This document shows, in pieces, positions 1-6,954 of a DNA stretch of 24,044 nt (positions within the stretch are counted from its first letter, which is position 1; each line of letters opens with the position of its first letter). Made by a program: the position numbers and the translations under genes. The stretch spans positions 1-24,044 of the forward strand of contig JAIXYD010000050.1 in the NCBI GenBank assembly GCA_027490415.1, in the 5' to 3' direction. The stretch comes from Streptomycetaceae bacterium (GTDB lineage: Bacteria > Actinomycetota > Actinomycetes > Nanopelagicales > Nanopelagicaceae). A model generated the notes under the pieces. It had not been told where the DNA came from, ran no database searches, and saw nothing but the letters and a program-made list of their open reading frames with translations.

Positions 1-1305
1 TCGATCACCTTCGACGGTGCGGGTTACCTTTTGCAGGCAAGCATTCTCGTTATCGCCCTCATCGCAATTCTGCTTTTGGCCGATAGCGACAAATTTGCTG
101 CAGCCCCAACCGCTGCTCCGGGTTCTGATGAAGAACGTCAGGCACAAGCTGCAAATATTCGTGTTACTGAGGTTTATCCGCTGACACTCTTTGCAATCGC
201 AGGCATGTTGATCTTCCCAGTGGCTACAGATCTGATCACACTCTTTGTAGCTCTTGAAGTACTTTCATTGCCACTGTATTTGATGGCAGGACTTGCTCGT
301 CGTCGTCGCCTGGCATCCCAAGAAGCAGCGTTGAAGTACTTCCTACTTGGAGCATTCGCTTCGGCCTTCTTCCTCTTCGGAGTTGCCTACCTTTACGGAT
401 ATTCAGATTCGATTACCTTTGCAGGTATTGCATCAGCCATCACTGGTGGAACGGCAAATGATGTCTTCCTTCTTATTGGTATCTCATTTATCAGCGTGGG
501 TCTTCTCTTTAAAGTCGGTGCAGTTCCATTCCACTCATGGACACCCGATGTCTACCAAGGTTCACCAACTGCAGTAACTGCATTTATGGCGGCAGCGACA
601 AAGGTGGCAGCCTTTGGCGCAATGTTGCGCATCTTCTACGTAGCCTTTGCGGGAGATGTCTGGCAGTGGCGTCCACTACTTACAACAGTGGCACTCATTA
701 CGATGGTCTTTGGTTCACTCGTTGCGATCTCACAGCGTGATGTAAAGCGAATGCTCGCCTACTCATCTATCGCACACGCGGGCTTCTTGCTCTCAGGAGT
801 AATTGCCTTGAACAAAGCTGGACTTGATGCCTCAATCTTCTACCTCTTCGCGTATGGCGTTGCCACCGTCGGCGCTTTTGCGATTGTCTCGCTGGTATCA
901 GATTCATCTGGTGAAGTGACAGATCTCAACCGATGGGCAGGATTGGGCAAGCGATCTCCGTGGATTGCATCCTCATTTGCATTCCTACTCTTGGCCTTTG
1001 CCGGAATCCCTCTCACGAGCGGATTTGTTGGAAAGTTCTCAATCTTCTCAGCGGCATATGAGAGTGGAAATACAGCAATTCTTATCACTGGTGTTCTCTC
1101 ATCTGCAATCGCCGCATTTTTCTACATCCGCGTGATTGTCCTTATGTTCTTCAAGGACGCTGTTGATGATGGAACAAGTATTGTGATTCCATCTATCTAT
1201 ACACGAATCACAATCATCGCTTCACTGGCGATTACGGTGCTACTTGGAGTTCTTCCAGCACCACTTCTAGATTACATCTCTCAAACCGCTTCCTTCCTTC
1301 GCTGA
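1..1305 (+). CDS. nuoN: NADH-quinone oxidoreductase subunit N, 5'-truncated by window edge
   Basis: Membrane subunit of respiratory complex I, one of the three antiporter-like proton-pumping subunits. The frame is open from base 1, so the start lies outside the window; the TTG at 31 is internal. About 434 codons remain, and roughly the first 80-100 residues of a typical NuoN appear to be missing. The NuoN/ND2 hallmarks are visible: a membrane glutamate in FVALEVLSLP (Glu codon at 253), a lysine in ALKYFLLG (codon at 334), the KVGAVPFHSWTPDVYQG segment (Lys codon at 511), a further lysine at 601, and the RMLAYSSIAHAG helix. At least ten hydrophobic segments follow one another. It would be the last gene of a nuo operon. 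Its TGA overlaps the next ATG (TGATG at 1303-1307), implying translational coupling to the prenyl synthase. Confidence 0.95.
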   Translation, partial: SITFDGAGYLLQASILVIALIAILLLADSDKFAAAPTAAPGSDEERQAQAANIRVTEVYPLTLFAIAGMLIFPVATDLITLFVALEVLSLPLYLMAGLARRRRLASQEAALKYFLLGAFASAFFLFGVAYLYGYSDSITFAGIASAITGGTANDVFLLIGISFISVGLLFKVGAVPFHSWTPDVYQGSPTAVTAFMAAATKVAAFGAMLRIFYVAFAGDVWQWRPLLTTVALITMVFGSLVAISQRDVKRMLAYSSIAHAGFLLSGVIALNKAGLDASIFYLFAYGVATVGAFAIVSLVSDSSGEVTDLNRWAGLGKRSPWIASSFAFLLLAFAGIPLTSGFVGKFSIFSAAYESGNTAILITGVLSSAIAAFFYIRVIVLMFFKDAVDDGTSIVIPSIYTRITIIASLAITVLLGVLPAPLLDYISQTASFLR

Positions 1306-2294
1306 TGCCTTCCTTCGGCATTCCCGATCTCTCGCCAGAACTTGAGGCAGATCTTGTCTCACGTATGGCTCAGGTTGAAGTGCTCTTGCGTAAGCAGATC
1401 GTTGGCAATTACCCACTAGTTGTTGAGACTTCACGCCATCTTGTTGAGGCTGGCGGAAAGCGCCTACGCCCACTATTGACCTTAATTACTTCGCACTTTG
1501 GAAACCCTGCAGCCAACGGAATTATCGAGGCTGCTGTTGTCTGCGAACTTACCCACGTTGCAACTCTCTATCACGACGACGTTATGGATGAAGCTCCACT
1601 TCGTCGCGGTGTAGTCAGTGCAAATAATCGCTGGGGAAATACCGTGGCGATTCTCACTGGAGATTATCTCTTTGCACGCACTTCAGATATGTTGGCAGAT
1701 CTAGGCCCAGCAGCAGTTCACCTGCAAGCACAAACTTTTGAACGCCTTGTGATCGGACAGATCATGGAGACTCAAGGTCCGGCAGAAGGTGAAGATCCGC
1801 TTGCTCATTACCTCAAGGTTGTTGGCGACAAGACTGGCTCCCTGATTGCAGCAAGTGCGCAATTTGGCGCGATGTTGGCGGGTGCACCACGTGAATACAT
1901 TGACGCAGTCTCTGTCTTCGGCGAAAAAATTGGTGTGACTTTCCAATTAGCCGATGATGTCATCGATATTGCTAGCGATTCAGCAGAGTCCGGAAAAACT
2001 CCAGGTACTGATCTCAAAGAAGGCGTACCAACTCTTGTGACACTTAATGTCATGAAATCAACACGAGGCGAGGATAGAGAGCTTCAACACTTGCTCTCTG
2101 CTCCGATCACCGATCAAGAGACGGTTAACCAAGTTCTAGCTGAGCTGCGCAGACATCCAGCGCTAGAACAAGCACGCGAACAGCTTTTGGGAATTGCAAA
2201 GGAAGCTAGAACGCTTTTAGGACCGCTACCTGTCAATGATGCAACAGGTGCGCTCTTCTCACTTTGCGATGCTGTTATCGACCGATCTGCTTGA
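1305..2294 (+). CDS. Long-chain trans-polyprenyl diphosphate synthase
   Basis: Condenses isopentenyl diphosphate units onto an allylic primer to make the long isoprenoid tail, most likely for menaquinone. At 329 residues it has normal family length. GGKRLRP (residues 50-56) binds substrate. The first aspartate-rich motif is DDVMD (91-95) and the second is in LADDVID (Asp 217, 218, 221). The fifth residue before the first motif is a small Ala (86), typical of long-chain (C30 or longer) rather than farnesyl or geranylgeranyl synthases. The ATG at 1305 overlaps the nuoN stop by one base. Placement directly after nuoN suits a quinone-side-chain role, since complex I reduces that quinone. The exact chain length cannot be told from sequence. 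Its last 36 bases are also the 3' end of the convergent rarD gene. Confidence 0.93.
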   Translation: MPSFGIPDLSPELEADLVSRMAQVEVLLRKQIVGNYPLVVETSRHLVEAGGKRLRPLLTLITSHFGNPAANGIIEAAVVCELTHVATLYHDDVMDEAPLRRGVVSANNRWGNTVAILTGDYLFARTSDMLADLGPAAVHLQAQTFERLVIGQIMETQGPAEGEDPLAHYLKVVGDKTGSLIAASAQFGAMLAGAPREYIDAVSVFGEKIGVTFQLADDVIDIASDSAESGKTPGTDLKEGVPTLVTLNVMKSTRGEDRELQHLLSAPITDQETVNQVLAELRRHPALEQAREQLLGIAKEARTLLGPLPVNDATGALFSLCDAVIDRSA

Positions 2295-3167
2295 TTTAAC
2301 TAGATCTATCGCAAGGCTCATCAGAGCAACCCAGATAATCAGAAAACCTACCCATCTTGCGGTGGGCATATCTTCATGGAAATACCAGACACCAATACAA
2401 AACTGAATTGTTGGTGTGATGTATTGCAGGAGACCAATGAGAGTCAATGGAAGTCGGTTGGTCGAACCATTAAACAGCAGCAGCGGGATTGCAGTTACTG
2501 CGCCTCCGCCAATGAGTAGAAGTGTCAGTGTGAGTGAGTAAGTGAAGTGTCCGTCTCCGCTATTGCCTAGCCAGATGAGATATGCGAGATAGAAACCACT
2601 TGAGAGCAGAGTTTCAATGGATAGCCCTTCGAGTGCCCCTAAGCCAAGTTGTTTCTTTACCAATCCATAGCTGCCCCATGAGAGCGCTAAGCCAAGTGCG
2701 ATCCAAGGAAGTCGACCATAATCAATTGTGAGCACGGCGACCCCGAGCGTTGCAATACCGACGGCCGTCCACTGCAATGGGCGCATCTTCTCTTTAAGGA
2801 CAATAACACCTGTGGCGATTACAACAATTGGATTGATGTAGTAACCCAGAGATGCCTCAACGACATGTTCATTATTGGCGGCATAGATGTAGATAATCCA
2901 ATTTATTGAGATGAGAATCGAACCAAGAAAGAGGCCCGCCACAATTTTGGGACGCTTTAAGAGTGAGAGTGTTGATTTAAGAGTCTTAGTGAGAGCGAGA
3001 ATGATGAAGCAGAAGACCAAGGTCCAGACTGCACGGTGAGAAACAATCTCTAACGGATTGGCTGGCTTAAGCAGTGGCCAGTAAATCGGAAAAAGTCCCC
3101 AGAGCGTATAAGCGCTGACTCCATAGAGCAGGCCCAGGCTTCGAACCTTCGCCTTTTCTTCGGTCAT
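2259..3167 (-). CDS. rarD: RarD-like EamA/DMT-family permease
   Basis: Inner-membrane transporter of the drug/metabolite superfamily with about ten hydrophobic helices (two EamA repeats) in 302 residues. The N-terminal pattern, a YxLWGLFPIYW segment near residue 20 followed by EIVSHRAVW near 39-47, is the RarD signature (E. coli RarD carries the same HR-W arrangement). The substrate of RarD proteins is not established; the family name comes from a chloramphenicol-sensitivity phenotype. The ATG at 3167 is preceded by AGGTAGGG in the yajQ tail, and only two bases separate the two genes, so it should be the last gene of an rbsK-yajQ-rarD transcript. Its 3' end runs 36 bases into the convergent polyprenyl synthase gene with no terminator between them. 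Confidence 0.88.
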   Translation of the reverse strand: MTEEKAKVRSLGLLYGVSAYTLWGLFPIYWPLLKPANPLEIVSHRAVWTLVFCFIILALTKTLKSTLSLLKRPKIVAGLFLGSILISINWIIYIYAANNEHVVEASLGYYINPIVVIATGVIVLKEKMRPLQWTAVGIATLGVAVLTIDYGRLPWIALGLALSWGSYGLVKKQLGLGALEGLSIETLLSSGFYLAYLIWLGNSGDGHFTYSLTLTLLLIGGGAVTAIPLLLFNGSTNRLPLTLIGLLQYITPTIQFCIGVWYFHEDMPTARWVGFLIIWVALMSLAIDLVKSSRSVDNSIAK

Positions 3168-3169
3168 CC

Positions 3170-3658
3170 CTACCTAAAGTTCACGAACTGGACTGCGAAA
3201 TCCCATTTTCCATCTTTGATCATGGCAATTGCTTCTTGCAGATCGTCGCGACTCTTGCTTGTCACGCGCAATTCATCACCTTGAATCTGACTCTTGATCG
3301 ACTTTGGACCTTCATCGCGCAAGAATTTTGCGATCTTCTTGGCATTCTCGGTCGAGATTCCCTCCTTGAGCGGACAGGAGATCTTGTAAATCTTTCCAGA
3401 TAACTGTGGCTCGCCTGGATCTATGTGCTTGAGTGAGACCCCGCGCTTAATCAATTTATCCTTAACAACATCAAGAGTTGCCTTCGCGCGTTCTTCTGTG
3501 TCGGCTTCGATATTGATCTTCTCGCCGACTAACTCAATCTTTGCACCGGTATTCTTAAAGTCGAAACGGGTATCAATTTCGCGGATTGCTTGATTGATTG
3601 CGTTATCGAGCTCCATACGATCAATCTTGGAAACTACGTCAAAACTGGAATCTGCCAC
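3170..3658 (-). CDS. yajQ: YajQ/UPF0234 nucleotide-binding protein
   Basis: A cytosolic 162-residue protein of the YajQ family, which folds as two ferredoxin-like domains. Members bind nucleotides; in Xanthomonas a member is a cyclic-di-GMP effector, but the role in actinobacteria is unknown. The diagnostic start [20 protein letters not shown] and the [36 protein letters not shown] and C-terminal [12 protein letters not shown] segments are all present, and the length is normal. The start is GTG at 3658, favoured because a purine-rich AAAGAAAGAGG lies just upstream and because the MADSSFD beginning is conserved. It sits 39 bases after rbsK and two bases before rarD, in the same direction. No motif suggests a specific link to nucleoside breakdown. 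Confidence 0.93.
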   Translation of the reverse strand: MADSSFDVVSKIDRMELDNAINQAIREIDTRFDFKNTGAKIELVGEKINIEADTEERAKATLDVVKDKLIKRGVSLKHIDPGEPQLSGKIYKISCPLKEGISTENAKKIAKFLRDEGPKSIKSQIQGDELRVTSKSRDDLQEAIAMIKDGKWDFAVQFVNFR

Positions 3659-3697
3659 AGGTTCTGCCTCTTTCTTTTTTGCGTTCTTGCGTTCGGA

Positions 3698-4621
3698 CTA
3701 AGGAATTCTCTTAAGAATCTCTTGCGCCTGTGCTGGCGTCGGATATGAGGATTGAGTACCAAGTCTAGTGACACTATCGGAGGCGCACGCGCATCCCAGC
3801 GCAATAGCACTCGCTTCAGCAAGACCGAGAGCCAGGCCGACCGAGAATGCGCCCACAAAAGCATCTCCAGCCCCTGTTGTATCAATCGCTGTGACAGTTG
3901 GGGCGCTGACGCGATGAACTTTTCCATCGAGTGTAGTAAATGCGGCACCTTTGTCGCCAAGTGTTACTGCAAACCTTGTCTTTAACGTCGCAGCAAGTTC
4001 AAGAATTATTTCATCACTTGTTGGTTCGAGGCCTTGCGGATGCATGCCTGCAAATTCACTTTCGTTTGGAATTATCCAATCACTGACAGAAATCAGCTCC
4101 TCTGAAATCGGTGCAAATGGAGCGGGATTAAGAATTGTGATTGCACCAAATTTATGGGCAGTCTTGAAAGCTTCAATCGTTACGGCTTGTGGAATCTCTA
4201 ATTGGCCGATCACAATTTGGTAGCCCTTTAAACTCTCAAGTGCAGATTTAGCCTCTGCCGGAGTCATCGCATTATTGGCTCCAGGAACGCAAATTATGCG
4301 GTTTGTGCCATCAGGTTCTACCCAAATTGGTGCAACTCCGCTGGCACCGGGTGCACGTGAGACAAATGTGACGTCAATCCCTTGCTCTTGGAAATTTGTA
4401 AGAGTAGTGTCTCCGAATACATCGTCGCCAAGAGTGTTTACCATCGAGACTGTTGCACCTAAACGTCTTGCCATCACTGCTTGGTTTGCACCCTTCCCAC
4501 CAAAACCTAATGCAAACGAATCACCGATAACAGTTTCACCTGCTTGTGGAACTTTTTTTGCATACGCAACCATGTCAATCATTGTGCTTCCAACAACTAC
4601 AACATGGGGTTGCACTGACAT
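3698..4621 (-). CDS. rbsK: Ribokinase-like PfkB sugar kinase
   Basis: Predicted to phosphorylate ribose (possibly deoxyribose) at O5 with ATP, moving free pentose from nucleoside hydrolysis into central metabolism. It has 307 residues, the usual ribokinase length. GGKGANQA (41-48) is PfkB signature 1, LNPAP (164-168) and the NE pair (186-187) line the active site, and DTTGAGDAF (247-255) holds the anion hole and catalytic Asp253. The ATG at 4621 has an AAGGAGC ribosome site seven or so bases upstream. It is divergent from the LacI-type regulator across a 118-base gap, which is typical of a regulator and its target. Three nucleoside hydrolases in the window release free pentose, so the context supports ribose kinase. 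Sequence alone does not exclude a deoxyribokinase or another pentose kinase. Confidence 0.88.
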   Translation of the reverse strand: MSVQPHVVVVGSTMIDMVAYAKKVPQAGETVIGDSFALGFGGKGANQAVMARRLGATVSMVNTLGDDVFGDTTLTNFQEQGIDVTFVSRAPGASGVAPIWVEPDGTNRIICVPGANNAMTPAEAKSALESLKGYQIVIGQLEIPQAVTIEAFKTAHKFGAITILNPAPFAPISEELISVSDWIIPNESEFAGMHPQGLEPTSDEIILELAATLKTRFAVTLGDKGAAFTTLDGKVHRVSAPTVTAIDTTGAGDAFVGAFSVGLALGLAEASAIALGCACASDSVTRLGTQSSYPTPAQAQEILKRIP

Positions 4622-4669
4622 TTAAGCTCCTTGCGACACGAAGAAATAAAGGCTGAACTCTCTAGACGG

Positions 4670-4699
4670 AATCTACTCCAAGGGATAGGTTATCTGCAA
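4670..4699 (-). promoter_or_regulatory. Candidate promoter of rbsK-yajQ-rarD
   Basis: Read on the minus strand, TTGCAG (4699-4694) and TAGATT (4675-4670) are separated by 18 bases and match the -35 and -10 patterns. The predicted transcript would begin near 4663 and give a leader of about 40 bases that contains the rbsK ribosome site. The call comes from pattern matching only. Confidence 0.4.
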
Positions 4700-4715
4700 T
4701 CGTTATCAGTAACGA
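4700..4715. promoter_or_regulatory. Candidate operator, inverted repeat between rbsK and the LacI-type gene
   Basis: TCGTTA-TCAG-TAACGA is a perfect 6-base inverted repeat around a 4-base spacer. It directly abuts the predicted rbsK -35 box and lies 24 bases ahead of the regulator's start. A LacI-family dimer bound here could control both divergent genes. The central spacer is not the usual CG step of LacI operators, so the assignment is tentative. Confidence 0.4.
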
Positions 4716-4724
4716 GTTTTACCG

Positions 4725-4742
4725 AAGAGGAGGACGGCGTTG
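4725..4742 (+). promoter_or_regulatory. Ribosome binding site deciding a TTG start
   Basis: The strong Shine-Dalgarno sequence GAGGAGG sits about seven bases before TTG at 4740, which fixes this rare start codon for the LacI-type regulator. No in-frame ATG lies nearby. Confidence 0.75.
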
Positions 4743-5774
4743 TCGACTGTAACAATCACTGATGTTGCAAAGCACGTCGGAGTTTCGGTAGCAACAATTT
4801 CTCGTTACCTCAGTGGGTTCACTGTTCGCAATGAAGAAAAAATTCGTGAAGCAATCATTGAATTGAATTATCGCCCAAGTGCGGCGGCTAGAAATTTGAA
4901 ATCTGGGCGTACCGGTATTATCGCAATCGTTGTTCCAGATATTACAAACCCATTTTTCGCCTCAATTGTCGAGGGTGCCGAGAGTGCAGTGGGTGAAGAT
5001 CGGATGATCCTTCTCGTTAACACCGGAGACTCTCGAGAGCGTGAAGAGAAGGCACTCAGCCAACTCTTTGGCAGAGTTGATGGTGTGATCATGGCTCCAC
5101 TGACCGAAGATGAGCAAGGTCCATCATTCTTTAGTCAATTTGGTTTGCCCATTGTCTTCGTTGATCGTGTTACTAAAGATGGAGAAAAATTTAGCTCGGT
5201 TCTTACGGATAATGCCAAGGGTGCTCATATTGCAACCGATTATCTGATCAGTCAGGGCCATAGAAAGATCGCCATGATCGGTGGCCCACTCAGCACCACA
5301 CCTGGCAAGAGGCGAGCTGATGGATATAGATCCGCACTCGCGAAGAGTGGAATTTCATCCCAAGTCGAGTATTTCATTGAGTCAGATTTCTCTGAAGCGG
5401 GTGGCTATGCGGCAATGTGTCGGTTGTTAGAGGAAGAAGCACCTCCGACGGCAGTTTTCGTTGCTAATAACTTAATGACCATAGGTGCTCTTCATGCACT
5501 TCGTGATCGAGGAGTAAGCGTTCCACAAGAAATTTCAATCATAGGCTTTGATGATCTTGAGTTTGCAGAGCTTGTTAATCCGCCACTTACCGTCATCGCT
5601 CGAGATGCGCGCCTTCAAGGGTCGCAAGCGATGGATTTAATGATTAAGCATCTCGAAAACGGGGGAGCAACCCCACCAGAGCATTCAATGGTCGATGTAC
5701 AACTTGTTGAGAGAGGGTCGTGTGCGCTTCCTCGCGAATCGCAAAAGATCCGCTCCAACAAGATAGACCATTGA
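4740..5774 (+). CDS. LacI/GalR-family transcriptional regulator, RbsR-like
   Basis: A 344-residue regulator: N-terminal helix-turn-helix (residues 5-24, TITDVAKHVGVSVATISRYL), hinge helix around RPSAAARNLK (45-54), then a periplasmic-binding-protein-like effector domain. Pocket residues resemble ribose-binding relatives: Asn70 with Phe72/73 (ITNPFF), Asp142-Arg143 (FVDR), Arg191/192 before GY, the ANN motif (242-244) and Asp271 (GFDD). This favours a pentose or nucleoside-derived effector. The start is TTG at 4740, chosen because GAGGAGG lies seven bases upstream and the HTH begins right after it. It is divergent from rbsK and 43 bases ahead of the nucleoside importer, so it probably controls both. 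Whether it represses or activates cannot be read from sequence. Confidence 0.92.
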   Translation: MSTVTITDVAKHVGVSVATISRYLSGFTVRNEEKIREAIIELNYRPSAAARNLKSGRTGIIAIVVPDITNPFFASIVEGAESAVGEDRMILLVNTGDSREREEKALSQLFGRVDGVIMAPLTEDEQGPSFFSQFGLPIVFVDRVTKDGEKFSSVLTDNAKGAHIATDYLISQGHRKIAMIGGPLSTTPGKRRADGYRSALAKSGISSQVEYFIESDFSEAGGYAAMCRLLEEEAPPTAVFVANNLMTIGALHALRDRGVSVPQEISIIGFDDLEFAELVNPPLTVIARDARLQGSQAMDLMIKHLENGGATPPEHSMVDVQLVERGSCALPRESQKIRSNKIDH

Positions 5775-5796
5775 GTAAACGAGTGATCACTCAAAT
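5771..5796. promoter_or_regulatory. Nested palindrome upstream of the importer operon
   Basis: GAGTGATCACTC (5781-5792) is a perfect 12-base palindrome. A wider pair, TTGAGT (5771-5776) and ACTCAA (5789-5794), nests around it. It overlaps the regulator's stop codon and ends about 15 bases before the importer's ribosome site. There is no T-run after it, so an operator seems likelier than a terminator. Confidence 0.4.
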
Positions 5797-5817
5797 AACC
5801 AAAAGGAGAAATACCGA

Positions 5818-6867
5818 ATGCAGAAGAAACTTCTAGGCCGTTGGGGAGTATTTGCAGTAGCTGCAACCCTAGCCGCTTCAGTTGTTACCGGTTGCGGTAG
5901 CGACAGCGAAGATGCAGCATCAACAGCTGAAGGCACCATTGGAATTGCCTACAGCCTCGGTGGACGCGATGTTCCAGGCTTTAACCAGCTTGCATACATT
6001 GGTGTAGAGCCACTACTTGCAGAAAATCCAAATCTTGAACTCATTGAGTCACAAGACAACCCAACAGCTACAGATGATCAGCGCGCAGAGCGCCTTCGTC
6101 TTATGGCACAAAAGGGCGCTAACCCAATCGTTGTAGTTGGCTTTACATATGCCGCTGCACTTGGAAAGGTCGCACCAGAGTTTCCTGATACAACATGGGG
6201 CATCGTTGATGACTCATCTGTAACAGCACCAAACGTTCACAGCATCGTCTTTAAAGAAGAAGAAGGCTCATACCTCGTAGGTGTAGCAGCTGCTTTGAAG
6301 AGCACCTCAGGTAACGTCGGATTTATCGGTGGAGTTAACACACCTCTTATCGCTAAGTTCGAAGCTGGCTTTATCGCAGGCGCTAAGGCTGTAAATGCAA
6401 AGATCAAGGTTCAGTCAACATACATCAGCAACTTCCCAGACTTCTCAGGATTTAACGATCCTGCAAAGGGATACGAAGCTGCTAAGGGTATGTTCGAGAA
6501 CGGCGCAGATGTTGTTTATGCAGCAGCTGGCGGAACCGGAACCGGTTTGCACAAGGCTGCATCTGAGCTAAAGAAGTGGTCAATCGGCGTAGATGCTGAC
6601 GAAGCTACTTACCCAGCTCACGCTGACTACGTATCAACAATTCTTACATCAATGCTCAAGCGCGTTGACGTCGGAGTTGGAGCATTCGTTAAGGATGCAC
6701 TTGCAGGCAACCCAACCGCAGGAGTTAAGACCTGGGGCGTTGCTGAAGGTGGAGTTGGATACACCACAACAGGTGGATACATTGATGACATCACTTCAAA
6801 GATCGATGAGTACTCAGCAAAGATCGCTTCAGGTGAAGTTGTAGTTCCAACTGATCCAAAGGCATAA
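5818..6867 (+). CDS. BMP-family (PnrA-like) nucleoside-binding lipoprotein
   Basis: Substrate-binding component of a nucleoside ABC importer, exported and anchored outside the membrane. Residues 1-25 form a lipoprotein signal peptide (charged start, hydrophobic core, lipobox VTGC with Cys26), followed by an acidic/Ser linker. The body is a BMP domain: VVGFTYAAAL near 104-113, KEEEGSYLVGVAAAL near 145-160, VGFIGGVNTPLIAKFEAGF near 168-186, and a GADVVYAAAGGTGTGLHKA segment near 230. PnrA/BmpA/NupN proteins bind purine and pyrimidine nucleosides. The 349-residue length is normal. AAAAGGAGAA precedes the ATG. It sits before the ATPase and permeases, separated from them by a strong hairpin, which suits a binding protein made in excess over the membrane parts. 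Substrate range is unknown. Confidence 0.93.
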   Translation: MQKKLLGRWGVFAVAATLAASVVTGCGSDSEDAASTAEGTIGIAYSLGGRDVPGFNQLAYIGVEPLLAENPNLELIESQDNPTATDDQRAERLRLMAQKGANPIVVVGFTYAAALGKVAPEFPDTTWGIVDDSSVTAPNVHSIVFKEEEGSYLVGVAAALKSTSGNVGFIGGVNTPLIAKFEAGFIAGAKAVNAKIKVQSTYISNFPDFSGFNDPAKGYEAAKGMFENGADVVYAAAGGTGTGLHKAASELKKWSIGVDADEATYPAHADYVSTILTSMLKRVDVGVGAFVKDALAGNPTAGVKTWGVAEGGVGYTTTGGYIDDITSKIDEYSAKIASGEVVVPTDPKA

Positions 6868-6892
6868 GTAAGAAATAAGTAAAAATAAGTAA
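6864..6892 (+). repeat. Three ATAAGTAA repeats after the lipoprotein gene
   Basis: ATAAGTAA occurs at 6864-6871, 6875-6882 and 6885-6892, about 10-11 bases apart. The first copy contains the gene's TAA stop and the others add further stops. The role is unknown; it could be an unstructured, A-rich spacer ahead of the hairpin. Confidence 0.6.
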
Positions 6893-6893
6893 T

Positions 6894-6928
6894 GTGAAGT
6901 GCGCCGCTGACATGGCGGCGCACTTCAC
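6894..6928 (+). terminator. Strong intra-operon hairpin (attenuator, processing or stability element)
   Basis: A perfect 14-base-pair GC-rich stem, GTGAAGTGCGCCGC (6894-6907) with GCGGCGCACTTCAC (6915-6928), closes a 7-base loop. No U-tract follows (ACTTAAATC). It is therefore either a leaky U-less terminator or a 3' stability barrier that would raise lipoprotein mRNA relative to the ATPase and permease mRNA, like the malE-malF intergenic element in enterobacteria. Confidence 0.7.
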
Positions 6929-6954
6929 ACTTAAATCAAAGAGAGAAGTCCAAC

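Noticed and set aside
3674..3681. T-rich run between rbsK and yajQ as a terminator
   Set aside because: The genes are read from the minus strand, where the run is A-rich and forms part of the yajQ ribosome-site region. No stem precedes it.
3634..3960. 108-codon minus-strand open frame inside rbsK, and similar long shadow frames (for example 9946-10332, 17434-17820, 18818-19210)
   Set aside because: They lie in alternative frames of clearly recognisable genes, have no ribosome site and show composition without protein-family character.
6894..6928. Hairpin as a standard intrinsic terminator ending the lipoprotein transcript
   Set aside because: No run of T follows the stem, and the ATPase and permeases downstream need the same regulation and have no visible promoter of their own. 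Partial termination is kept as a possibility.
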